Below are positions 1-6,398 of a stretch of DNA of 24,773 nucleotides, in pieces; position 1 is the first letter of the stretch; each line of letters opens with the position of its first letter. The DNA is from a virus. Made by a program: the position numbers and the translations under genes. The notes under the pieces were generated by a model, which was not told where the DNA came from, did no database searches, and worked only from the letters and a program-made list of their open reading frames with translations. The DNA is taken from IMG/VR virus record IMGVR_UViG_3300027801_001955, positions 1 through 24,773 of that record, one strand, 5' to 3'.

Positions 1-651
1 GCTCGAACCGACGACATTGGCGGTGATTGGTGTTGTTGCTTGATTGGATTTTGAACCCCAATGACCAGATGCACAGGATGATTTGGTATCGGTGAAATTG
101 AACACCACATATGGTGCTTTGGCGACTTGCATATCAACCAATCCACGAACCAATTCAGCACGGGTCATTTTGACAACCAAAGTCGATTCTTCATTGTCGA
201 ACATTGGGAATTGAAAGTGGCCAGCAGCCGATTGGGGGAGAACCCAATGGTCTGGAATAGTAGCACATTCATCCTCATCGGCAGCGTGATAAACGGCGGT
301 CGCACCATTCTTTGAGGCGACCGTGATTGGCTTGTTTGCTGTGGTTTGGATATGAACAATCTGACCAGCGAACTTCGCCGATAATAATTCAGAGAATTGC
401 TTTGGTTCGATGAGAAGGATGCAATCGTCTTTCACTTTCAAAGAGGCGAGTTCACGTTCATTCACCAGCAATTGAATAGTCTTGGCGTGGTCGTGGGTCC
501 ATACGGACATTCCGTCGCTGGTGAACATGATACGCACAGGTGCGGGGTCGGTGTTCAATACCAATGAGGACAATGCCCCAGATAGGTCGGTTGCGTTGAC
601 CTTGATGTTGACGGTGCGGCTAAGTTCACTTGAGTTCGGAGTCAGGCTCAT
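1..651 (-). CDS. PCNA-like DNA sliding clamp, C-terminus cut off by window edge
   Basis: A clamp of this kind encircles DNA and tethers polymerase, ligase and nucleases. 217 residues are visible from ATG 651 and the frame is open to base 1; archaeal PCNA is usually about 245-250 residues, so perhaps 30 are missing. The pattern fits PCNA: an N-terminal beta-alpha-beta unit (NIKVNATDLSGALSSL), then SDGMSVWTHDHAKTIQLL in the place of the usual 'GL...AMD..H' strand, a linker, and a second similar domain starting near residue 155 (EESTLVVKMTRAELVRGL). The start is fixed by a TATA-like promoter 31 nt upstream and by an ATGA overlap with the methyltransferase stop codon. Identity to known PCNAs is low by eye, so this is a fold-level call. 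It closes the replication module read from 8.4 kb. Confidence 0.6.
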   Translation of the reverse strand, partial: MSLTPNSSELSRTVNIKVNATDLSGALSSLVLNTDPAPVRIMFTSDGMSVWTHDHAKTIQLLVNERELASLKVKDDCILLIEPKQFSELLSAKFAGQIVHIQTTANKPITVASKNGATAVYHAADEDECATIPDHWVLPQSAAGHFQFPMFDNEESTLVVKMTRAELVRGLVDMQVAKAPYVVFNFTDTKSSCASGHWGSKSNQATTPITANVVGSS

Positions 652-1598
652 AAATTATCGAGCCGACTCCCACCCTTATGAAGCCCAAACCATTCATCAA
701 ATGTTGCAGGCTGGGGAACATCATCTCCCGATTCAATTTGATGGCCAACGATTTTGCTCACACGAGCAGGAATTATTGCAGCGTAATCTGGATTGAGTTC
801 GATACCGATTGCGTTGCGGCCATTCCTGATTGCGACTCCGAGCGTTGTTCCAGAACCAGCAAACGGGTCCAGCACCAAACCTCCTTTTGGTGAACCAGCG
901 AGAACACATGGCTCAATCAATTCTGGTGTATAGACGGCGAAGTGTGCGCCTTTCCAACGGCTTGCGGCCACCGACCACACGCTTCGCTTGCGGCGCATCC
1001 CATCTGGTGTTTGACCCTCTCGATTGAAGTTATCCATCCACGCCACGAGACCCGTGTTGCCATTGTTCATTGAGCCATAGTGGTCGGTTTCAGCCTTCTT
1101 GGGATGCTCTCTATGTCGAGCCACCTTCTTGGTGCTAATGGCCTTCTCTTTGATGGCTTCATAGTCAAAATAATATGTCTTGGATTTGGCCAAGAGATAG
1201 ATTACTTCGTGATTGCGAGAGCATCTATCGGTTGATGGTTCTGGCATTGGATTCGGCTTCGCCCAGATGATTTCCTGACGGAGATACCACCCGTCGCTTT
1301 GAAGGGCGATAGCCAGCCGTGCTGGAACCATCTGCAATTGCTTGTCAACATAGGTATCGGAGATGTTCAACCATAGTGTTCCATCAGGCTTGAGAACTCT
1401 CTTGACTTCACGGAGTATCTCCACCATGTTGTTGATGTATTCTTCGCTTGTCGATTCCCGACCAATCTCCTTCATGGACTCGCCGTATTCACGCAAGCCC
1501 CAATATGGTGGAGATGTGATGCAGGTGTTGACGGTCTCATCGGAGATGGTTCTCAATCGTGAGAGCGCATCCCCGACTTCGACCGTGAACTTGACCAT
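648..1598 (-). CDS. DNA methyltransferase (N4-cytosine or N6-adenine), beta class
   Basis: Transfers a methyl group from S-adenosylmethionine to an exocyclic amino group of DNA. Of 316 residues, the catalytic motif IV (SPPYW, residues 29-33) comes first and the SAM-binding motif I (LDPFAGSGTT, about residues 242-252) comes near the C-terminus; this order is typical of beta-class enzymes of the N6/N4 MTase family. SPPY is common in N4-cytosine enzymes but also occurs in phage N6-adenine enzymes, so the target base is open. No restriction endonuclease gene is adjacent, so it looks like an orphan viral enzyme, perhaps for protection from host restriction. A GGGTGGG-type promoter sits 31 nt before ATG 1598. 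The stop overlaps the clamp start (ATGA). Confidence 0.9.
   Translation of the reverse strand: MVKFTVEVGDALSRLRTISDETVNTCITSPPYWGLREYGESMKEIGRESTSEEYINNMVEILREVKRVLKPDGTLWLNISDTYVDKQLQMVPARLAIALQSDGWYLRQEIIWAKPNPMPEPSTDRCSRNHEVIYLLAKSKTYYFDYEAIKEKAISTKKVARHREHPKKAETDHYGSMNNGNTGLVAWMDNFNREGQTPDGMRRKRSVWSVAASRWKGAHFAVYTPELIEPCVLAGSPKGGLVLDPFAGSGTTLGVAIRNGRNAIGIELNPDYAAIIPARVSKIVGHQIESGDDVPQPATFDEWFGLHKGGSRLDNL
669..682 (-). promoter_or_regulatory. TATA-like promoter, TTCATAAGGGTGGG class, for the clamp gene
   Basis: On the minus strand this reads TTCATAAGGGTGGG, with its first T exactly 31 nt before the A of the clamp ATG at 651. The same word at the same distance precedes the SSB-like and AAA+ helicase genes. 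It lies inside the last codons of the methyltransferase gene, so promoter and coding sequence are superimposed. Confidence 0.65.
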
Positions 1599-1615
1599 GA
1601 GGGTTGGATGGATTC

Positions 1616-1629
1616 CCCACCCATTTCAA
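1616..1629 (-). promoter_or_regulatory. TTGAAATGGGTGGG promoter for the methyltransferase gene
   Basis: The minus strand reads TTGAAATGGGTGGG, beginning 31 nt before ATG 1598. It is preceded by GAACAACACCATTGA, which resembles the upstream element seen at several other promoters in the window. Confidence 0.55.
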
Positions 1630-1638
1630 TGGTGTTGT

Positions 1639-2112
1639 TCAGTTATCACGAAGGTATGTATAAGCATCCCATTCTGAAACCTTGACTCCAAGTGCAGCCT
1701 CACACGCTCTTAATTGGCGGTTCAATACTGCACGGCGACGGTTGATGCTTGAGCGAGATGCTTCTCCATCACAGGAGATGTTCTCTGGACTCAATCCGCA
1801 ATAGATGTTGCTGATTTGCTCGAATATCTCTTTATCGGTTGAAGCGACTTTGAACTCTCCCTTGTTGAGAATTGAAACAATGTCTTCACCAGATTCTGGC
1901 GCATCAACATTTGAATCGAGGATGGTGATGAATCGTGCATCCATTGGCACAGTCCATACGGTTCCGATACTGTGGGTCTTTTGACGACCACGAATCTCGG
2001 TTTGTTCGATTTTGACTTTTGTTCGGTTCACCTTAACGATTTTGCCGATTGTCTTTTCACCATTTGGTCGCCCAAATGATACTTTCATTCCTGTGGTGTA
2101 TTCTTGGCTCAT
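1639..2112 (-). CDS. 157-aa protein with an SH3/KOW-like N-terminal domain
   Basis: No family is recognised with certainty. Residues about 8-60 form an alternating beta pattern rich in G, K and V (GMKVSFGRPNGEKTIGKIVK, then WTVPMDARF), as in small SH3/KOW-type barrels that bind nucleic acid or protein. The C-terminal half is helical and basic (SSINRRRAVLNRQLRACEAA). An upstream ATG at 2133 is open, but I chose ATG 2112: it has a GGAGATGA Shine-Dalgarno site with 5-nt spacing, the pattern used by the internal operon genes. The stop codon of a 38-codon membrane-protein gene lies 17 nt upstream, so the two are probably co-transcribed. Confidence 0.75.
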   Translation of the reverse strand: MSQEYTTGMKVSFGRPNGEKTIGKIVKVNRTKVKIEQTEIRGRQKTHSIGTVWTVPMDARFITILDSNVDAPESGEDIVSILNKGEFKVASTDKEIFEQISNIYCGLSPENISCDGEASRSSINRRRAVLNRQLRACEAALGVKVSEWDAYTYLRDN

Positions 2113-2129
2113 AATTTTCATCTCCTGTT

Positions 2130-2246
2130 TCAATATATTTCAATAACCTCGCACATTAACAATGGCAACCAAACAAATGTCAAGGGAATCAATGGTATTA
2201 CCATGATGCACCAGACGGTGGCTGGGATGCGTATTAGTGGGGTCAT
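2130..2246 (-). CDS. 38-aa hydrophobic, probably single-pass membrane microprotein
   Basis: A small ORF starting with ATG 2246 and ending with TGA 17 nt before the next gene. The peptide is MTPLIRIPATVWCIMVIPLI followed by PLTFVWLPLLMCEVIEIY. About 25 central residues are strongly hydrophobic, with one Arg on the N side and acidic residues at the C-terminus, which suggests one membrane segment. The main support is positional: the ATG is 29 nt downstream of TTGATATACT, and a 24-nt upstream element shared with two other genes lies just behind it. The function is unknown. Small membrane proteins in viruses may act in lysis, egress or superinfection exclusion, but nothing here separates these. 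Confidence 0.55.
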   Translation of the reverse strand: MTPLIRIPATVWCIMVIPLIPLTFVWLPLLMCEVIEIY

Positions 2247-2265
2247 GTTTGTCGGTGGGTGTCCG

Positions 2266-2302
2266 AGTATATCAATGAATCGGTATCACAATGGTTTTGT
2301 TC
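2266..2302 (-). promoter_or_regulatory. Composite promoter: GAACAAAACCATTG element plus TATA
   Basis: The minus strand has GAACAAAACCATTGTGAT and CCGATT, then TTGATATACT, whose first T is 29 nt before ATG 2246. The element aligns almost base for base with those before the genes starting at 8810 and 14609, including a 16-nt offset between its CATTG and the TATA-like box. Confidence 0.6.
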
Positions 2303-2421
2303 GTTAATTTTGGTTGTCGATTTCCACGTTCAGAGATTCAAATGGTTATCGAACTCAATATGCCTGTTGGATTCCGAACAGAGAATCTCGGTGCTGCGGT
2401 TTTTGCCAATCAATTTTCAGA
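2303..2421 (-). other. Unassigned short stretch between two genes
   Basis: About 120 nt between the stop of the winged-helix-like gene and the composite promoter. Short open stretches occur in several frames on both strands, none with a supported start. It contains TATTGAGTTCGATA on the minus strand (2347-2360), close to a near-palindrome also found at 14686-14703. I see no gene here. Confidence 0.4.
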
Positions 2422-2802
2422 TTATTCTGAAATCGGCGGTGCATCAAAAGCGTCTTCATGTGCAAGCCAAGTGGATTGGCCATAGGAACTTCGACCATCG
2501 AGACCTGCAACACGAACCCTGCCGGATTCCACGAACAGGTATGGTTTGTTGGCTAAGTGATTGGTCAAGGCATTCATAGAGAATGGTTGATTAGGGAGAT
2601 TGAGAACTTCTGTTGAGGATAGTGGTGTGCCATCTGGGAATGATGCGCCAGCAAGAATCATTGCTCGCCAAAGTCGTTTGATATTCCGGCCATCATGCCG
2701 ACCCAATCGGCCTTTTCGACGAGTTCCATATTTAGACGAAGGCACTTCATTTGGGTTGGGTTCGTCTTCGCTCACGGTTAAGGTGAGGAACACACCCTCC
2801 AT
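2422..2802 (-). CDS. 126-aa winged-helix-like DNA-binding protein, function unknown
   Basis: The N-terminal 30 residues are polar and proline-rich. Residues about 31-115 look like a small winged helix: a basic helix (HDGRNIKRLWRAMI), a possible recognition helix (SMNALTNHLANK), then a two-strand wing (YLFVESGRVRVAGLDGR). This suggests a transcription regulator or replication-initiation accessory protein, but no family is identified. It starts 35 nt after the stop of the Cas4-like nuclease, with no clear Shine-Dalgarno site; a weak TATA-like TTGAACTTC lies 29 nt upstream. Co-transcription with the nuclease is likely. Confidence 0.6.
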   Translation of the reverse strand: MEGVFLTLTVSEDEPNPNEVPSSKYGTRRKGRLGRHDGRNIKRLWRAMILAGASFPDGTPLSSTEVLNLPNQPFSMNALTNHLANKPYLFVESGRVRVAGLDGRSSYGQSTWLAHEDAFDAPPISE

Positions 2803-2836
2803 AAGAGTTCGCCGTGTTGGATGAAGTTCAAGCCGA

Positions 2837-4012
2837 TTACAGGCGTTTGATTTTCATTGCGTTGTATGGTTTTTTGATTTCACTTGCTTTGACTTGTTCC
2901 GCCATTGCTTCTGGGAGGATAGGCAAAACACGCTCAACCGCCGATTTGGTGAGGCCAACCATCTGGCCAAATACTGCTGGAGGAACAATTTTCTGAATCT
3001 CCGATGGAATGTATTCACTTCGCTCGCCCTTCTTGAATCGACAATCCCACTTCTCTGTGGCGATTGCGGTTCCTTCTGGGTCAAGTGTGTCCATGCGGCC
3101 TTTCAAGTCCTTCTCGATAACGCTACGGCGTTTGGTGAGGATGCCTTGAGCAGCCTTGATTGTAGCAAGAGCATCGAACTGTTCATCATCGGTATCGAAC
3201 TCGGATGCCACGATATCAAACGCACCCTTATGGATGAGGTCTTGAACGGTCGGGCATAGAGATTGGTATGCACAGTATTTGCATGAATCGCCAAGAGATG
3301 GTGTTCCATGCTTGATGGTCTTGATGGTGTCATATTTGGCCTTGAGCCATAACTTGAACTCGTCAATCTGATGGTCAGTCCACACGGTTGAAACCGGACC
3401 CCATCGAATCATATCGAATGTGAATCGCAACGGTCGGTCTGGCCAAACCTGTCTCGCATATGCCAGATAGATTCCAGCCTGAACATCGGTGTCGGCTTCA
3501 GTTTGCGACTTTGGCATCCTGTTGGTTTTGTAGTCGATAAGTTCGATTGTTCCATCCTTATGTTCCAGAATCAAATCAATGAATCCGAATATGGGAACTC
3601 CATTATCCAATTTGAAAGGTGCGTTATGTTGACCCATCGGTTGCTCTGTTGAATAGACACGAACAGGCGTTTTGCCTCTGCGGTCAAACCAACGCTTGAG
3701 CATATCCTTGCCATCCTGATAGAACGTAAAGTCAACGCTGAACTCCGGCTTTGCAGCCCACTTCTCATAGCATTGCATGAGAGTTCCAAACAATGGCTTT
3801 GGTGTTGAGCCATCTGGATTCGGGCTTCGCCAATCCTCAAGTGCGCCGTGAACTACATTCCCCAATCGTGCAGCCTGCATCTCGGATGGATGATTTGACT
3901 TCTTTTTGAGGATGCGTTCAGAATCACTTGTTGGGTCATACTGAAATTGATAAGCGAGGGTGCAATCCTTTGCCATTTTCAGACGAGTCGCAGAGATGTA
4001 TGGAACTTTCAT
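2837..4012 (-). CDS. Cas4/RecB-like PD-(D/E)XK nuclease with Fe-S cysteines
   Basis: Probable single-strand DNA exonuclease for end resection in replication or recombination. The 391-residue protein has the RecB-family landmarks: an early Cys (C17), the G-x3-H motif (GNVVH, H55), the catalytic D146 (FIDLI) and D160-x-K162 (LIDYK), and the QAGIYLAYA motif (Q178, Y182). Three further cysteines in CKYCAYQSLC near residues 241-251, with C17, make the 1+3 pattern that holds a 4Fe-4S cluster in Cas4 and AddB. It is longer than a typical Cas4 (about 200) and lacks CRISPR neighbours, so a viral recombination role is likelier than spacer acquisition. The helical C-terminal 100 residues are unassigned. 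A GGGTGGG promoter lies 31 nt before the ATG. Confidence 0.88.
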   Translation of the reverse strand: MKVPYISATRLKMAKDCTLAYQFQYDPTSDSERILKKKSNHPSEMQAARLGNVVHGALEDWRSPNPDGSTPKPLFGTLMQCYEKWAAKPEFSVDFTFYQDGKDMLKRWFDRRGKTPVRVYSTEQPMGQHNAPFKLDNGVPIFGFIDLILEHKDGTIELIDYKTNRMPKSQTEADTDVQAGIYLAYARQVWPDRPLRFTFDMIRWGPVSTVWTDHQIDEFKLWLKAKYDTIKTIKHGTPSLGDSCKYCAYQSLCPTVQDLIHKGAFDIVASEFDTDDEQFDALATIKAAQGILTKRRSVIEKDLKGRMDTLDPEGTAIATEKWDCRFKKGERSEYIPSEIQKIVPPAVFGQMVGLTKSAVERVLPILPEAMAEQVKASEIKKPYNAMKIKRL

Positions 4013-4029
4013 AATACAACACCACCATT

Positions 4030-4043
4030 CCCACCCATATCAA
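4030..4043 (-). promoter_or_regulatory. TTGATATGGGTGGG promoter for the Cas4-like gene
   Basis: The minus strand reads TTGATATGGGTGGG, starting 31 nt before ATG 4012, in the short gap after the ATPase gene. GAACCAACC lies about 10 nt further upstream. Confidence 0.6.
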
Positions 4044-4062
4044 GGGTGAGGTTGGTTCTGAT

Positions 4063-4944
4063 TCAAACAGCAGACTTCTCCACCGCTTTGTTGAAGCGGT
4101 CTTGGGTCGGATTCTCCAGCACGAATGGTGGACAAGCACGAGACTTCTTGACTTGAGCCAAGTATCGGGTCTCTAAATCGCCGCCTTTCACACGTTGTTG
4201 AGAGGTGAACTCGACAATCCAATCGAACAATGGGTCCGTGATATCGGGTCGGCCAGCGCTGACGATAATCTCCTTTGCTTCTGGAGTTCCCCAGCCTTCT
4301 TGGCGGCTCTTGAGTAGTGTCGTTGCGACAAAGTGAGCGTGGTATAATTCCGCACCCATTTTCAGACGTTCAAATGGTTGCACGAATAGTCGATTTATCA
4401 CCTTATAACTGTGCATCTGACCTTCTGCAAATGTTGGGAGAGTCTTTTTGCCTTCACGCAATGCCTGTTGCTGGCGAGATAGAAGCAAGTCTGCTTCGCT
4501 CATGCCGTGAACTGATTCTGCGTAGTGATTGCGGCATCCCAGATAGAATGCACCTTCATTCTCTAAGACGAGCATACGGATGCCTGTTGGGTGCTTCTCT
4601 TGGTGTTGCTTGGTCAAGTCGATGAATGCGAGAGTCATGTCGTTGACGGCATCTGGAGTAGTGCAAACCTTTCGATAGATGCGAGAGCGCAAGTCTTCAC
4701 GCATGATAGATTCACGAGCAATCAAATCGGCTTGGCCTTCAAGGTCGCAATCAATGATACAAAGGAGAACCTCTGCGGGTTTTCGACCAGCGCACATATC
4801 ATTGAACATGGTCAGATAGAAGTTCGTTTTTCCAGAACCACTAAAGCCTTGTAATTTCATGTGCTTAGTTCGGTTTTCAATCATAGATTCGCCTGTATCG
4901 CAACCTGCGATTAGGGCGGAATAATCCTTTTGTTTTCGTGCCAT
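4063..4944 (-). CDS. RecA-superfamily ATPase, Sak4/AAA_24-like
   Basis: Probable single-strand annealing or recombination ATPase. Walker A is GFSGSGKT (residues 33-40) and a Walker B-like strand is MLVLENE (124-130). In between, IIDCDLEGQADLI fits the second beta strand of a RecA core. At 293 residues it is shorter than RadA (about 320-350) and lacks the RadA N-terminal HhH domain, which matches the small phage Sak4 type. In known phages Sak4 works with an SSB; here the OB/SSB-like gene is directly upstream and the nuclease directly downstream. The start at ATG 4944 has a TATA-like TTGATAACGG 31 nt upstream. The annealase role is inferred from family and context. Confidence 0.75.
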   Translation of the reverse strand: MARKQKDYSALIAGCDTGESMIENRTKHMKLQGFSGSGKTNFYLTMFNDMCAGRKPAEVLLCIIDCDLEGQADLIARESIMREDLRSRIYRKVCTTPDAVNDMTLAFIDLTKQHQEKHPTGIRMLVLENEGAFYLGCRNHYAESVHGMSEADLLLSRQQQALREGKKTLPTFAEGQMHSYKVINRLFVQPFERLKMGAELYHAHFVATTLLKSRQEGWGTPEAKEIIVSAGRPDITDPLFDWIVEFTSQQRVKGGDLETRYLAQVKKSRACPPFVLENPTQDRFNKAVEKSAV

Positions 4945-4965
4945 ATCAATCGACTCCTGTTCACA

Positions 4966-4975
4966 CCGTTATCAA
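4966..4975 (-). promoter_or_regulatory. Weak TATA-like box for the Sak4-like gene
   Basis: The minus strand reads TTGATAACGG, 31 nt before ATG 4944. It keeps the TTGATAA core and the spacing but only part of the GGGTGGG extension (GGTGTG). It lies between the SSB-like stop and this ATG. Confidence 0.45.
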
Positions 4976-4990
4976 AGGGGTTGCCCCACC

Positions 4991-6367
4991 TCAATCCCAC
5001 TTCTCCCATTCTTCGTCTTCGTCTTCGCCATCAACGAATCCATCGGATTCGGCTGCAGCGTCGGCTGGAGGTGCATCATCTGGGTCTTCGTCTTCGTCGG
5101 ATAGAGCGACGATTAGTTCGGCCTTCTTCATGGTGGAGAAGCCTTCGACACCTGCGCCCTTAGCCATAGCCTTGAGAGCCTTGACGGGGAGAAGGGTGAG
5201 GTCGAGTTCTTCATCATCATCATCCTCGTCGTCTAAAGCCTCTTCTGGGGCTGCAACGGGTTCGGCTGGTGCTGGAGGGGCTTCGACGACTTCGACGGCT
5301 GGAGGGGCTTCGACAACCTTCTCTTCAACGACTTCATCATCATCATCATCATCATCATCAAGGCTGATTGCTTGAGCAGATGCCTTCTTGAAGTAATCAG
5401 CAGCATCATCCTCTTTTTCAGTCTTGACAACAGCAACCGCTTGGATTGGTGCAACAAGAATCACAGGAACAGCAACGGCAATGTTCGCCGATAGGCCGTA
5501 TTCGCCTTGCACTTTAGTAGTGATTAGAGCGAGGATTTTGGAGTATTTGCCGAACTTCAAAGCGATATCTGGAGAGCAAAGTGCATTGAGCATCAGAGAT
5601 TCGCCGGATTCGATTGCTTCGAGAGTCATGGTTGATTCATCCTTCAACAGTATTTTGCCGAATTGGTTGCCAGCACGAGAGTTCTGAACTCCAGAATATG
5701 ACACGGTTGCTTCAATCAAACGGTAATCGTTGCGGCCTTTGGAAAGGTCGTCTTCAAGGTCTGCGATATCGACAACATCATATGTGTCTTTGAGCAATTG
5801 AACTGAATCGGCGTGAGCATATTCTTCTTCGACGAATGAGGTCAATCCTGTGAGAGCCTTCAAATCAAGCGAAGGTGCATCCAGATTGCGGCATGAAACG
5901 CTGACTTCATAGATGCCATCGACTTCAACATCATCACCAACAGAAGCATCCTCATCCCATAGAGACATGGAAAATAGTGCGGCATCCATTTCATCGTCGC
6001 CATCCATCATAACGGCTTGGCCGAATATGTTGCAGACAGGTCGTGGATTGCCAGATGCAGCGCCAATGGTGCTGTGAGATACCGACCACACTTGAACGTG
6101 AGCAGCGTATCGCTTTTGGCGAAGAATTGAAGTCAAATCGGTCAGGACAATATCGGTCAAGAATGCTTGAGCGACTTCTGATGCAAGTCCACCAAGAGAA
6201 TCAATGGTCTCCTTTAGAGAAGCGTCGTGGGATTTTCGATTGAACATATCAACCACAGGAGATGCGTCTTTGAATATCCCATTGGCAATCCCACGCTCAA
6301 TAAATGGCATGAGTCGCTTGGATGCTGTCGGAGGCAGGGCGGTTGTTGCAGTCTTGTTGGCTGACAT
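4991..6367 (-). CDS. OB/SSB-like protein with acidic tail and SAP/Rho-N-like motif
   Basis: Probable single-strand DNA-binding protein of the replication module. Residues about 80-310 are beta-rich and look like one or more OB folds (PVCNIFGQAVMMDG, YEVSVSCRNLD, ATVSYSGVQNSRAGNQFGKI). From about 330 the protein becomes a low-complexity tail: a run of eight Asp, Ala/Pro/Glu-rich linkers, then a compact 35-residue helical unit near 389-425 (LPVKALKAMAKGAG, KKAELIVAL) resembling SAP or Rho-N domains, and a final acidic tip ending EDEEWEKWD. Acidic tips of bacterial SSB, T7 gp2.5 and T4 gp32 recruit partners and guard the DNA site; a parallel role is inferred. The neighbours are an AAA+ helicase upstream and a Sak4-like ATPase downstream. 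Confidence 0.65.
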   Translation of the reverse strand: MSANKTATTALPPTASKRLMPFIERGIANGIFKDASPVVDMFNRKSHDASLKETIDSLGGLASEVAQAFLTDIVLTDLTSILRQKRYAAHVQVWSVSHSTIGAASGNPRPVCNIFGQAVMMDGDDEMDAALFSMSLWDEDASVGDDVEVDGIYEVSVSCRNLDAPSLDLKALTGLTSFVEEEYAHADSVQLLKDTYDVVDIADLEDDLSKGRNDYRLIEATVSYSGVQNSRAGNQFGKILLKDESTMTLEAIESGESLMLNALCSPDIALKFGKYSKILALITTKVQGEYGLSANIAVAVPVILVAPIQAVAVVKTEKEDDAADYFKKASAQAISLDDDDDDDDEVVEEKVVEAPPAVEVVEAPPAPAEPVAAPEEALDDEDDDDEELDLTLLPVKALKAMAKGAGVEGFSTMKKAELIVALSDEDEDPDDAPPADAAAESDGFVDGEDEDEEWEKWD

Positions 6368-6384
6368 AATTCACCCAGAGATTC

Positions 6385-6398
6385 CCCACCCTTATGAA
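6385..6398 (-). promoter_or_regulatory. TTCATAAGGGTGGG promoter for the SSB-like gene
   Basis: The minus strand reads TTCATAAGGGTGGG, 31 nt before ATG 6367. The upstream helicase stop codon (TAA) is itself part of the TATA-like box. Confidence 0.65.

Noticed and set aside
2291-2485. 64-codon plus-strand ORF with protein-like composition
   Set aside because: It overlaps the end of the winged-helix-like gene in antisense and crosses the composite promoter; several frames here look equally protein-like, so composition alone is not enough.
2837-4012. CRISPR-associated Cas4
   Set aside because: The protein is Cas4-like, but no CRISPR repeats or other cas genes are present; a viral recombination nuclease fits the context.
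5332-5361. ATC trinucleotide repeat
   Set aside because: It simply encodes the eight-Asp tract of the SSB-like protein; no sign of a separate repeat element.
4938-5375. 145-codon plus-strand ORF rich in Ser
   Set aside because: It is the antisense shadow of the Asp/Glu-rich tail of the SSB-like gene: GAT/GAA-type codons read as Ser-type codons on the other strand.
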